Source: Acidimangrovimonas sediminis (GTDB lineage Bacteria; Pseudomonadota; Alphaproteobacteria; Rhodobacterales; Rhodobacteraceae). Taken from it: a DNA stretch of 64,000 bases. The DNA lies in NCBI RefSeq assembly GCF_002871005.1, contig NZ_PHSN01000017.1, positions 1-64,000 of the forward strand, given 5' to 3'. The notes beneath the pieces were generated by a model. The model did not search any database. It worked only from the letters and a program-made list of their open reading frames with translations, and was not told where the DNA came from. The translations under genes and the position numbers were made by a program. Below, one piece after another: positions 34,775 to 43,453 of the stretch; the stretch's first letter is position 1; every line of letters begins with the position of its first letter.

Positions 34775-35800
34775 ATGGTGACCAAGGCGCAACTGATCAC
34801 ATCCGTCGGCTCCAGCTTGGGAGAGTACCTCGATGCCCGCGGTGACGAGAGGGGCCAGCCGACACCCGGCCAGCCGACGCCCGGACAGCCGACACCCGGT
34901 CAGGCGCCGCGCGAAGGGGAGACAATCCCGCTTTCCGAATTCGCCGGTGCGCTGGAACGGCTCGCCGCCGCGACACGGGTGCCCGACCTGGGCCTGCGCT
35001 TTGCCGAACGTTTCGACCTGCGTCGTCTCGGCCCGCTGGGCTACCTGATGCAGAGTGCCGAGACGCTTCATGCCGCGCTTCATGATTACGTGCGGCACTA
35101 CCCCAAGGTTCAGAGCGACACCGCCGTGGATTTCGAGATCCGGGGCGGGACCGCCGTCGTGACCTACGAGGTGCGCGACGGCGCTAATTACGAGCGGGCA
35201 CAGGACGCCGAATTCTCGACGGGTATCATCCTGAACTACTCGCGCCGCCTTTGCGGCACCGCCTGGCATCTCGACACTCTCAGCTTTTCCCACCCCGCGC
35301 AACGTCAGCGCCGGTTCGCCTCGGGCGGCTTCACCCCGGAATTCTCGGCCGGCCAGAACGGGTTCTCGTTCCCGGCGGAACTTCTCGAACACCCCAATCC
35401 GAGGGCCGACCCGGGGCTTGCCGCGATCCTGAGAACCCATCTGGGCAAGCTGCCCCCGCTCGACACCGGAACATCCCCCATTTCGGAACAGGTGCAGGCG
35501 GCGATCGTCGAGGCCCTCAACGACGATCAGGATACCAGCATCGAAGCGATCGCGGCGCGGATCGGACGTTCCGCGCGGGTGCTGCAGCGCGTCGTGGCGG
35601 CGGAGGGGCAGAGCTTTCGGAACCTGCGCAGCGAGGCGCTTGTCTCGATGGCCTGCCTCTGGCTTGCATCCACTGATCGGCCGATCACCGACATCGCCCT
35701 CGATCTGGGCTTCAGCGAGGTGAGCGCCTTCTCCCGCTTCTTCAGGAACAGGCTGGGGCTGAGTCCGATCCGCTACCGGCAGCAGGAGGGCCGCCGCTAG
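34775..35800 (+). CDS. AraC family regulator with N-terminal arabinose-binding-like domain
   Basis: 341 residues. The N-terminal sensor (LGLRFAERFDLRRLGPLGYLMQSAETLHAAL region) is of the AraC_binding-like type seen in OruR/ArgR-like regulators. The C-terminal double HTH spans about residues 240-335 (SIEAIAARIGRSARVLQRVV, then PITDIALDLGFSEVSAFSRFFRNRLGLSP). An in-frame 15-bp repeat inserts a (GQPTP)3 linker at residues 27-41. It is divergent from the truncated ABC operon and abuts the methyltransferase gene convergently (9 bp apart). Its targets are unknown. Confidence 0.9.
   Translation: MVTKAQLITSVGSSLGEYLDARGDERGQPTPGQPTPGQPTPGQAPREGETIPLSEFAGALERLAAATRVPDLGLRFAERFDLRRLGPLGYLMQSAETLHAALHDYVRHYPKVQSDTAVDFEIRGGTAVVTYEVRDGANYERAQDAEFSTGIILNYSRRLCGTAWHLDTLSFSHPAQRQRRFASGGFTPEFSAGQNGFSFPAELLEHPNPRADPGLAAILRTHLGKLPPLDTGTSPISEQVQAAIVEALNDDQDTSIEAIAARIGRSARVLQRVVAAEGQSFRNLRSEALVSMACLWLASTDRPITDIALDLGFSEVSAFSRFFRNRLGLSPIRYRQQEGRR
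34853..34897 (+). repeat. Three 15-bp tandem repeats in the AraC-family gene
   Basis: Units near GGCCAGCCGACACCC at 34853, 34868 and 34883, with one or two substitutions between them and a partial fourth copy. They encode GQPTP three times. In-frame repeats like this can change linker length without breaking the gene. Confidence 0.9.
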
Positions 35801-35809
35801 GCCCCCGCG

Positions 35810-36487
35810 TCACTGCTCAAGGACGAAGCTGCGCAGGCGCATGGGCTGAGCAAGCGAGCGACCGGTCTCCACCGGTAGGGCGTTGGCCTCGAAGGCGGCG
35901 GCGATCGTTGCGTGTTCGCGCGCGATCGCCGGTGCGCGCGCCGGGTCGGCTGCGGTCAGCTTCGCGACGAAATCGTCGAAACCCGCATAGACCTCCTCGC
36001 GCCGGAACAGCATGTCGGTGCCGGGCGCAAGCCTGCAACGATCAAGCGCCTCCTGCGCAAGCCTGCGCACCTCGGTCTCGTCGTCGACCGGGCGGAGCAC
36101 GTCGAAAAGCGGACCCTCCGCCATCGGTTCGATCACGATCAGGCGGCCGCCGGGGCGCAGGCAACGGCCGGCCTCGGCAAGCGCGGGGTCCATCTCGGGC
36201 GGGGGCACGTGATGCAGCGAATTGAGAAAGACCACCGCATCGAAGCTTCCGGCGCGGAAGGGCATCGCGGCGGCGCTGCCTTCCGCAAGGCGCGCGTCCG
36301 GCGCGGCGGCGCGCGCCGCCCCGATCGCCTCGGGCTGCGGGTCGAGCCCGGTCACGACGAAGCCGCGCCGCGACAGGGACCGCAACAGCGCCCCGCGGCC
36401 GCAGCCGACATCCAGGACCTCGCGCGCATCGCCGAGTTCGGCCAGCAGGGTCGCCAGCACCCGGTTCCGTGCCTCCGCCTCAGCCAT
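35810..36487 (-). CDS. Class I SAM-dependent methyltransferase
   Basis: 225 residues. Motif I VLDVGCGRGALLRSL, motif II VTGLDPQPEAI, and post-motif FDAVVFLNSLHHVPPPEMD and CLRPGGRLIVIEPMAEG are the usual SAM-binding elements of Methyltransf_11/25 proteins. The start at 36487 overlaps the end of the MerR gene by 8 bp, so the two are co-translated. The substrate is unknown; the pairing with MerR suggests a small-molecule or drug response. Confidence 0.88.
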   Translation of the reverse strand: MAEAEARNRVLATLLAELGDAREVLDVGCGRGALLRSLSRRGFVVTGLDPQPEAIGAARAAAPDARLAEGSAAAMPFRAGSFDAVVFLNSLHHVPPPEMDPALAEAGRCLRPGGRLIVIEPMAEGPLFDVLRPVDDETEVRRLAQEALDRCRLAPGTDMLFRREEVYAGFDDFVAKLTAADPARAPAIAREHATIAAAFEANALPVETGRSLAQPMRLRSFVLEQ

Positions 36488-36869
36488 GGATCCGCCCCTC
36501 CGCCTCCAGGATGGTGCCGATCTCGGACCGCAGGCGCGCGAGGTGACGCTCTTCTGCCTCCAGCGTCCGCGCCTGTTCGGCCAGCACCTCGCGCCAGCGC
36601 CGCTGCTGCGCGTCGCGGCCCTCGGCATCGTAAAGCTCCAGCAGCTGGCGCAGGGTTTCCAGCGGCAGCCGGAACCGCCGCCCCCGTAGCACCAGTTCAA
36701 GGCGCACCTGCTGGCGCCGGTCATAGACCCGGTCGCGCCCCTCGCGGCGCGGAGACAGGATGCCGAGCGCCTCGTAATGGATCAGCGTCCGCTTGGTCAC
36801 GCCGTAGCGGCGGCAGGCGTCGCGGAAGCGGAGCGGTTCACGCGCGGCATGTGAAGGCCCACCGTCCAT
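36480..36869 (-). CDS. MerR family regulator
   Basis: 129 residues. The winged HTH is LRFRDACRRYGVTKRTLIHYEALGILSPRREGRDRVYD (residues of about 13-50), followed by the long dimerisation helix with Glu/Arg repeats. There is no clear metal-binding Cys pattern, so it is probably a small-molecule or stress sensor. It lies 4 bp downstream of the CitE-like gene on the same strand and overlaps the methyltransferase gene. Confidence 0.85.
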   Translation of the reverse strand: MDGGPSHAAREPLRFRDACRRYGVTKRTLIHYEALGILSPRREGRDRVYDRRQQVRLELVLRGRRFRLPLETLRQLLELYDAEGRDAQQRRWREVLAEQARTLEAEERHLARLRSEIGTILEAEGRIHG

Positions 36870-36873
36870 GCTG

Positions 36874-37701
36874 TCAGGCCTCCGCCGTCCGGAGGATGCG
36901 ATGCGCGCGTTCCACCACCGGAAGATCGACCAGCTTGCCGTCAAGCCGGATCGCGCCCTTCGCCCCCGCACTATCGGCCGCCGCGACGATGCGGCGCGCC
37001 TGCGCCACCTCCGCGTCGCTCGGGGAAAAGCCCGCGTTCACGCCGGCCACCTGGCGCGGGTGGATGCACAGCTTGCCGGCCATCCCGATACCCCGCGCGC
37101 GGCTGCAATCGGCGGCCAGCTGCGCGGGATCGTCCAGCGCCAGCGTCACCCCGTCGACCGGCCCGGCGATCCCGGCGGCGGCAGAGGCCAGCACCAGCAT
37201 GCTGCGCGCGTGACGCAGGCCGTCCCCCTCGTCCTCGATGCCGCAGTCGCTCATGAAATCGACCGACCCGAAGAGCAGGCGCGCGACCCCCGGAACCGCA
37301 GCGATCTCGGCCGCCGCGTAAAGGCCGCGCGCGGTTTCGATCAGCGGCAGAAGCGGCACGCCGGGGGCCATCGCCGCCAGCACCGCGCGGCAGGCCTCGG
37401 CGCTTTCCGCCTTGGGAAGCAGGACCGCGCCCACCCCCGCCGCCCCGGCAAGTGCGAGGTCGTCGTCGTGGAACTCCGTCTCCGGCGGGTTGATGCGGAC
37501 CGCGCCGCGGTTTCCCGCGGCCAGCCAGTCGCCGATCGTCCGGCGGGCCTCGGGCTTGGCCTCGGGGCGGACGGCATCCTCGAGGTCGAGTATGGTGCAG
37601 TCGGCCCCGGCGGCGATGGCCTTGTCGAACCGCTCGGGTCGGTCGCCCGGCACGAAGAGGAACGAGCGCGCGGTCTGCATCGGGTCTGTCGCATCTGGCA
37701 T
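36874..37701 (-). CDS. HpcH/HpaI-CitE family CoA-ester lyase
   Basis: 275 residues. CitE-like motifs: SFLFVPGDRPERFDKA at the start, CTILDLEDAV, RINPPETEFHDDDL, LPLIETARGL (metal Glu) and LLFGSVDFMSDCG (metal Asp), with GKLCIHPRQV near the C-terminus. Relatives cleave malyl-, beta-methylmalyl- or citramalyl-CoA. The ATG at 37701 shares a base with the MFS stop (TGATG) and has GGAAGG 11 nt upstream; a GTG at 37713 is less likely. It ends an operon that also encodes a CoA-transferase and a MaoC hydratase, which fits cleavage of the hydrated CoA ester. Confidence 0.88.
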   Translation of the reverse strand: MPDATDPMQTARSFLFVPGDRPERFDKAIAAGADCTILDLEDAVRPEAKPEARRTIGDWLAAGNRGAVRINPPETEFHDDDLALAGAAGVGAVLLPKAESAEACRAVLAAMAPGVPLLPLIETARGLYAAAEIAAVPGVARLLFGSVDFMSDCGIEDEGDGLRHARSMLVLASAAAGIAGPVDGVTLALDDPAQLAADCSRARGIGMAGKLCIHPRQVAGVNAGFSPSDAEVAQARRIVAAADSAGAKGAIRLDGKLVDLPVVERAHRILRTAEA

Positions 37702-38912
37702 CAGGATTGGCACCTTCCGGATTTCAACGCGGGCCGGCGGGGCCCGCTGACGGCAAGGTAGACACCCATTGCCGCCATCACGAAGGAAGCGACCGCGAAA
37801 GCCAGCCCGTAGCTGGCCAGCGACACGATCGCGGCGAAGGCGGGGGGACCGAAGACCACGCCCGCGTAGGTCATGAAAAGCGAGGCGCCGGTGGCCGAGG
37901 CGACGTGCTCGCGCGGGGCGATGCGGGCGACCTCGGCCAGGAAGACGCCGTTCCAGCCGATTGCCGCGGCCCCGAACAGCGCGGCGATCGCGCCCAGCGT
38001 CAGGGGCGTGCCCAGCGACGCCTGAAGCGCGAAGAACGCCGCGCAGATCGCCGAGACGAAGGCAAGCAGCGCCAGGACGTGCCGCGCGTTCAGCAGGTGG
38101 TCGGCGCTCCAGCCCCAGAGCAGGCGCCCACCGACCCCCGCGGCCTGCGCGACCGCAAGGATGGTGCCGGCGGTGGCCAGCGGCAGGCCGCGCCCCTCGG
38201 TCAGGAAGGTCACGAGGTAGCCGCTCAGCACCAGCTGCATCGCCGCGAAGACGAAGGAGGTCAGCGCCAGCGCCCGCATCGACGGCTCGGCGAAGACGTA
38301 GCGCAGGGCGGACAGCATGCGCGCGGCCCCGCCGCCGGCCCGCCCCGGGATGCGGTCCGCATCAAGCGGGCGGCGCACGGTCTGGGCGACCAGCGCAATC
38401 CCCAGGCACAGCACGATGCACAGCGCCACCGCGGAGCGCCAGCCCGCCGCCAGCGTGATATGCGGCAGCACGAGGCCCGCCAGCATCCCGCCCACCGGCA
38501 CGCCCGTCTGCTTGATCGAGAACACGAGGCCCATGCGGTGGCGCGGCGTGGTCTGCGCCAGAAGGTGGGAGCTTGCGGGCGTCACCACCCCGTAGCCCAG
38601 CCCGATCAGCAGCGCCCCCGCCGCGATCGCCGCCGCCGCCCCGGCCAGCGAGACCGCAAGCCCCCCCGCCGCCAGCACCAGCGCGCCCTGGCTGACCCGG
38701 ACGGCGCCATGGCGCTGGATCATCCCACCCGAGGCGAGGCTTGCCACGGCCGCTGCCGCATAGATCAGGCCCACCTGGATGCCCACCAGCGTGGCCGGCA
38801 CGCCGGCGGCGGCGGCCACCTCGGGCGCCAGCACCGGCCCCGCCAGCGCGGCGGCCGAAATCATCGCCTGAATGGCCAGGGTGATCACGAGGGTGAGCCA
38901 GGGAGACGCCAT
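37701..38912 (-). CDS. MFS transporter
   Basis: 403 residues with 12 predicted membrane helices. Loop 2-3 motif SLASGGMIQRHGAVRVSQ and FSIKQTGVPVGGMLAG in helix 5 are typical of the CynX/NarK-like MFS branch, which transports organic anions. It overlaps the GntR gene by one base and the CitE-like gene by one base. It offers a second uptake route beside the TRAP system of the same operon, or product export. Confidence 0.9.
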   Translation of the reverse strand: MASPWLTLVITLAIQAMISAAALAGPVLAPEVAAAAGVPATLVGIQVGLIYAAAAVASLASGGMIQRHGAVRVSQGALVLAAGGLAVSLAGAAAAIAAGALLIGLGYGVVTPASSHLLAQTTPRHRMGLVFSIKQTGVPVGGMLAGLVLPHITLAAGWRSAVALCIVLCLGIALVAQTVRRPLDADRIPGRAGGGAARMLSALRYVFAEPSMRALALTSFVFAAMQLVLSGYLVTFLTEGRGLPLATAGTILAVAQAAGVGGRLLWGWSADHLLNARHVLALLAFVSAICAAFFALQASLGTPLTLGAIAALFGAAAIGWNGVFLAEVARIAPREHVASATGASLFMTYAGVVFGPPAFAAIVSLASYGLAFAVASFVMAAMGVYLAVSGPRRPALKSGRCQS

Positions 38913-39679
38913 TACCGCACCTGTGCCCCGGTCTCGACGCGGTAGGTGCTCGAATAGCTGAAGCGCCCGGCCGGGTGCAGCGAGACCGCGGTTTCATAAA
39001 GCTCCCCGCTATCGGAGACGTAGCTGCGGACGATCTTCAGCCCGGGTGCGCCGCTGTCGACGCCGAGGCGGCGCGCGGCGTCGTCGGCCAGGATTACCGC
39101 GTCGATGGTCTGGCGGATCTCGGCGGTAGCAAGGCCGTATCGGCGTTCGATCATGGCGTAGATCGGTTCGGTCGGGTCCTTCTCCGGGTCGATGACGCCG
39201 CGATAGGGCCGGGCGATCCAGATCTCGGTCAGGGCGATCGGGACCTGCTCTCCCGACAGGAACCGCTCGCCGCTGATGTGCAGCCAGCCCTGCCCCTCCT
39301 TGGAGCCGAGGAACCGGGCAAGATCCCCCTCGGCGACGATATCCTCGGCCGAGGTGATGTGCAGGTTCACGTCGCGCACGTATTGCATCAGCGCGGGATC
39401 GCCCTCGCCGGTCTGGACATAGCGCGAGGCGATGCGGTTGGCGCGGACCGTGGTGCCGACCCCGGCCTGCCGGCTCAGCAGCCCAAGGTCGACGAGGCGC
39501 CGGATCGCCTCGCGCACGGTGTGGCGCGAGAGGTCGAATTCGCGGCACAGCTCGGTCTCGGGGGGCAGCAGGCTTCCGACCGGGTAGCGGCCCGACCGGA
39601 TGTCGTCCAGAAGCGCCTCGGCGAGCACGGCGTACCTTGCCCGCCCGCCGAAGCGCGCGTCTTTCTCGGAATCGTTCAA
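38912..39679 (-). CDS. GntR family regulator (HutC/UTRA type)
   Basis: 255 residues. The N-terminal winged HTH is YPVGSLLPPETELCREFDLSRHTVREAIRRLVDLGLL (residues of about 32-68), and the UTRA ligand domain spans 95-245 (FLSGEQVPIALTEIWI, YGLATAEIRQTIDAV). The start is a TTG at 39679 with AAGGAG 8 nt upstream, overlapping the CoA-transferase stop. As a gene internal to the catabolic operon it probably represses that operon; the 12-bp palindrome at 46944 is a candidate site. Confidence 0.91.
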   Translation of the reverse strand: MNDSEKDARFGGRARYAVLAEALLDDIRSGRYPVGSLLPPETELCREFDLSRHTVREAIRRLVDLGLLSRQAGVGTTVRANRIASRYVQTGEGDPALMQYVRDVNLHITSAEDIVAEGDLARFLGSKEGQGWLHISGERFLSGEQVPIALTEIWIARPYRGVIDPEKDPTEPIYAMIERRYGLATAEIRQTIDAVILADDAARRLGVDSGAPGLKIVRSYVSDSGELYETAVSLHPAGRFSYSSTYRVETGAQVR

Positions 39680-40854
39680 GTGGCGGTCTCCTTATCCTGG
39701 TGCGGCATCATACCGATCGCACCGAGGATGTCGCCGTTGTCCGCGCCGAGCGCCGGGCCGGGACGCAGCGGCAGGGTGTCGCCCGGGCAGCGGATCGGGC
39801 AGGCCACCGTACCGATGGTCCCGCGCGCCGGATGGGGCACCTCGGCCACCACGCCGCGCGCCTTGGCGAACGGCGCATCCAGCGCCGAACCGATGTCATG
39901 CACCGGCGAGGCGGGCACCTTGCCGCCAAAGCGCGCCATCCAGGCCGCGGTGGTATCCGCGCTGAGAACCGCGTCCAGCTCGGCGGTCAATTCATCGCGA
40001 TGGGCAAGCCGCGCCTTGAAGCCGCAGAACCGTGCGTCGGTCTTCCATTCCGGCTTGCCGATGGCATCGCACATGACGCCCCAGAACTTTTCCTTGTTGC
40101 ACATGATGAAGATCCAGCCATCGCCTGTCTTGTAGAGCTGGCTCGGCGTCAGCGACGGGTGGGCCGAACGCGGGTGCCGCCCGGTATTCACCCCCTCGTT
40201 CAGATACCACGCGGCAAGGTAGTTGAGGTTGTGCATCGCCACCTCGTAAAGGCTGGTGTCGATGTCGCGGCCCTGCCCGGTGGACCGCGCCCCCAGCACT
40301 GCCGACACCAGCGCCAGCGCCGACATCGTGCCTGTCATCATGTCGATGATCGACAGGCCGAACCGCGAGGGCGGCCCGCCCGGTTCGCCGGTGACCGACA
40401 GGTACCCCGCCTCGGCCTGCATGAGGTAATCGTACCCCGGCCAATCGGCGCGCTCTCCATCCCGGCCATAGGCCGACAGGTGGACACAGACGATATCGGC
40501 CTTGATCTTCGACAGCGCGGCATAATCGAGGCCCAGCTTGGCCGGCAGGTCGCCGCGCAGGTTGTTGAAGACCGCATCCGAGGTTTCCACCAGCTTGTGC
40601 AGCGCTGCGCGGCCTTCGTCGGATTTCAGGTCCAGCGTGATCGACTTCTTGTTGCGGTTGAACGCCTGGAAGAAGTGGCTGTCGCCCTCGCCGAAGAAAT
40701 ACGGGCCTACGAGGCGGCCGACATCGCCGCCCTGCGCCGCGTTCTCGATCTTGATGACCTCGGCGCCGAGGTCGGCAAGGTGCTGGGTGCCGAAGGGGCC
40801 GGCGCCGTATTGCTCGACGGCGAGGACCCGTAGGCCTGCAAGCGGAAGGGTCAT
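39676..40854 (-). CDS. Class III CoA-transferase (CaiB/BaiF family)
   Basis: 392 residues. The N-terminal segment GLRVLAVEQYGAGPFGTQHLADLGAEVIKIE and the catalytic Asp D171 in GLSIIDMMTGTMSAL define the family, as do the CoA-contacting FNRNKKSITLDL motif and YDYLMQAEAGYLSVTGEPG region. It transfers CoA from a donor such as succinyl-CoA to a carboxylic acid. It overlaps the acyl-CoA dehydrogenase gene by 4 bp. It would activate the acid taken up by the TRAP transporter of this operon. Confidence 0.93.
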   Translation of the reverse strand: MTLPLAGLRVLAVEQYGAGPFGTQHLADLGAEVIKIENAAQGGDVGRLVGPYFFGEGDSHFFQAFNRNKKSITLDLKSDEGRAALHKLVETSDAVFNNLRGDLPAKLGLDYAALSKIKADIVCVHLSAYGRDGERADWPGYDYLMQAEAGYLSVTGEPGGPPSRFGLSIIDMMTGTMSALALVSAVLGARSTGQGRDIDTSLYEVAMHNLNYLAAWYLNEGVNTGRHPRSAHPSLTPSQLYKTGDGWIFIMCNKEKFWGVMCDAIGKPEWKTDARFCGFKARLAHRDELTAELDAVLSADTTAAWMARFGGKVPASPVHDIGSALDAPFAKARGVVAEVPHPARGTIGTVACPIRCPGDTLPLRPGPALGADNGDILGAIGMMPHQDKETAT

Positions 40855-42002
40855 GCCGGGTTCCTTTCCATGATCTGCTTGGCGATGATGATGCGCTGCA
40901 GCTCGTTCGTGCCCTCGCCGATGGTCAGCAGGGGCGCGTCGCGGTAGAGACGTTCGATGTCGAACTCGCGCGAGTAGCCGTAGCCGCCGTGCACGCGCAT
41001 GGAATCCATCGCGTTCGTCACCGCCGCCTCGGTGGCGAAGTACTTGGCCATCCCCGCCTCCATGTCGCAGCGCTCGCCCGCGTCGTAGGCCCGTGCGGCA
41101 TTGTCCGTCAGCAGGCGCGCGGCCTCGGTCCGGGTGGCCATCTCGCCCAGCATCAGCTGGATCGCCTGGTGCTCGCCGATCGGCTTGCCGAAGGTCTTGC
41201 GCTGCTGGGCATAGGCAACCGCCATGTCGAGGGCGGCACGCGCCACGCCGACGCCCCGGGCGGCCACGTTGATCCGGCCCAGTTCGAGGCCGGAAAGGAT
41301 CTGCTGCAACCCCCTGCCCTCGACCCCGCCGATCAGCCGGTCGGCCGGCACGCGGTAATCCTTGAACTCAAGCTCGCAGGTGTCGATGCCGCGGTATCCC
41401 AGCTTTTCCAGCTTGCGCGCCACGTTGAAGCCCGGCCCCTTCTCGGCGATCAGCAGGGACATGCCGCGGTGACGCGGCTCGGCCTTCGGGTCGGTCTTGA
41501 CCAGAAGCGCGATCGTGTTGCCGTACATGGAATTGGTGATCCAGGTCTTGGTCCCGTTCACCACGTAATCCTCGCCGTCCTTGACCGCGACGGTGCGGAT
41601 CGCCTGCAGGTCGGTGCCGGCGTCGGGTTCGGTCAGGCCGATGCCGCCGCGCAATTCGCCGGTGGCGAAGCGGGGCAGGTATTCCGACTTCTGCGCCTGC
41701 GTCCCCGCCCGCTGCACCGCGGACGCCATGATCAGGTGCGAGTTGATGATCCCCGAGACCGACATCCACGAGCGCGAGATGCGCTCGATGATCTTGGCGT
41801 AGGTCTGGGTCGACAGGCCCAGCCCGCCGTAATCCTCGGAGATGATGCAGCCGAAAAGGCCCATCTCCTTCATCTTCTCGACGATCTCGGCGGGGTACTC
41901 GTCCTTCGCCTCCAGATCGTGGACGTAGGGGTCGACATCGGTTCGGAGGAACTTGTCGACCGAGTCGAGGATCATTTGTTCCTGTTCGATCTGTTCGTTC
42001 AT
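40851..42002 (-). CDS. Acyl-CoA dehydrogenase
   Basis: 383 residues, full length. Motifs: GGIGLTEPDAGTDLQAI for FAD/substrate binding, YVVNGTKTWITN, and the catalytic glutamate E363 in IGEGTNELQRIIIAKQIM. It introduces an alpha,beta double bond into an acyl-CoA, passing electrons to ETF. AAGGAG lies upstream of the ATG. In this operon it probably acts on the CoA ester made by the class III transferase, giving an enoyl-CoA for the MaoC-type hydratase. The exact chain type cannot be fixed by eye. Confidence 0.94.
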   Translation of the reverse strand: MNEQIEQEQMILDSVDKFLRTDVDPYVHDLEAKDEYPAEIVEKMKEMGLFGCIISEDYGGLGLSTQTYAKIIERISRSWMSVSGIINSHLIMASAVQRAGTQAQKSEYLPRFATGELRGGIGLTEPDAGTDLQAIRTVAVKDGEDYVVNGTKTWITNSMYGNTIALLVKTDPKAEPRHRGMSLLIAEKGPGFNVARKLEKLGYRGIDTCELEFKDYRVPADRLIGGVEGRGLQQILSGLELGRINVAARGVGVARAALDMAVAYAQQRKTFGKPIGEHQAIQLMLGEMATRTEAARLLTDNAARAYDAGERCDMEAGMAKYFATEAAVTNAMDSMRVHGGYGYSREFDIERLYRDAPLLTIGEGTNELQRIIIAKQIMERNPA

Positions 42003-42017
42003 CGGGGATCTCCTTGG

Positions 42018-43439
42018 TTACGCCGCCTGCCCTGCCAGCAGCCGTTCGATGCCCAGAACGTCGGGCGCCTCGGCCAGCCCCAAAAGGGCCGCGCGCAGGC
42101 GTTCGGCACGCGCGGGCGGCGTGGCCATGCAGGCGTTCTCGGTGAATTTCGCGACGATCTCGTCGTTGGTCAGCGGCCGGTCCGAAGCGCCGCGGTTGAC
42201 GTCCTCGCGGTGGCGCAGCTCGCGCCCGTCTGTCGTGCGCACGATGACCTCGCCCGAATAGTATTTCGGAAAGCGCGAGTTGGGGTCGTGCGCGTAGCTG
42301 ACCTTGGCGCACAGCGCCAGCGCGTCGGGCGCGGTGAAGGCGTCGGGGTCCAGATCGGCCAGCCCGAAGTGCCCGCGCAGGAGGCCCGAGGCCACCGCAT
42401 AGGGCACCGAGAACTGCGCATCATAGCTGTTCTGCGGCTTCTGCTTGGTCGCGACCGGCTCGCACACCGTCTTGACCACCTCCTCGGGGATCAGCGCCGT
42501 GACCTCGGCGATGTCCTCGGGGGTCAGCCCGTGCTCAGCGCGCAGCGCCACGGCGGCGTCGGCCACGGCGTGGGTGAAGTGGCACGCGGGCATCGGCTTG
42601 ACCGCGACGTTCATCACCTCCCACACCTCGCCCAATCCGGCGGTGGCAAGGCCAAGGTCGGCCCGCGCCGCGCGCCCCTCGCCGAGATAGGCGTTGAACA
42701 GGCCAAAGCGCCCCTCGTACACCGCCTTCGGCGCGACATAGCCGTGACGCGCCATGGTGACGGCGGTGATCGCCGCCTGCGCGGCCCAGCCGGGATGGGC
42801 GCGCTTGGTCCAGGCGCCGTCGGACAGGAACTCCAGCGATCCGCTTGCCATCGACAGGGCGATTCCCTGCGCGGCGGCAAGCTGTGCCTCGGTCAGGCCG
42901 CGCAGCCGGCCCGCGGCGACGGTGGCGCCGAAGATCCCGATGATGCCCGTGGGATGAAAGCCCACCTGGTGAAAGCCGCCCCTGGCGACTGCGCCCAGAC
43001 GGGTCGCCACCTCCATCCCCGCGACGTAAGCCGTCTGCATCTCACGCCCCGTGGCGCCGACCTCCGCCGCCATGGTGAAGGCCGCGGGCAGGACCGAGGC
43101 GGTGGCATGGATCACCCCGCCGGTATGGGTGTCGTCGTAGTCGAGCCCGTGGATCAGGAAGCCGTTCAGCATCGCCGCGTCGCGCGGCATCAGCGCGGTG
43201 CCGAAGCCCACCGCCCGGCGGGTGCCTCCTGCGCCAAGCTCGCTCATCGCGGCGTGCATCCGGTGGCCGAAATCGTATTGCGTCGAGGCCAGCGCGATCC
43301 CCCAAGCGTCCAGCATCAGGTGACGGGCGCGGTCGGTCACCGCGTCAGGGATGTCCTTGTGCGTCAGCGCCGCCGCGAAATGCGCGAGCTGTCGCGCGAT
43401 CGGCTGGGTGGCAAGATCGGTGTCGGTGAGATCCTTCAT
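42018..43439 (-). CDS. MmgE/PrpD family protein
   Basis: 473 residues. Family hallmarks: RARHLMLDAWGIALAS, NGFLIHGLDYDDTHTGGVIHATASVLPAAF region (45-120), GFHPTGIIGIFGA, and a C-terminal lid with KPMPACHFTHAVADAAVAL. The family includes 2-methylcitrate dehydratase and cis-aconitate decarboxylase (itaconate former). Strict assignment is not possible, but a role with a branched dicarboxylate fits the operon. GGGAGG lies upstream of the ATG at 43439; longer readings are shadows of the TRAP gene. Confidence 0.91.
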   Translation of the reverse strand: MKDLTDTDLATQPIARQLAHFAAALTHKDIPDAVTDRARHLMLDAWGIALASTQYDFGHRMHAAMSELGAGGTRRAVGFGTALMPRDAAMLNGFLIHGLDYDDTHTGGVIHATASVLPAAFTMAAEVGATGREMQTAYVAGMEVATRLGAVARGGFHQVGFHPTGIIGIFGATVAAGRLRGLTEAQLAAAQGIALSMASGSLEFLSDGAWTKRAHPGWAAQAAITAVTMARHGYVAPKAVYEGRFGLFNAYLGEGRAARADLGLATAGLGEVWEVMNVAVKPMPACHFTHAVADAAVALRAEHGLTPEDIAEVTALIPEEVVKTVCEPVATKQKPQNSYDAQFSVPYAVASGLLRGHFGLADLDPDAFTAPDALALCAKVSYAHDPNSRFPKYYSGEVIVRTTDGRELRHREDVNRGASDRPLTNDEIVAKFTENACMATPPARAERLRAALLGLAEAPDVLGIERLLAGQAA

Positions 43440-43453
43440 GGTTTCCTCCCGTT

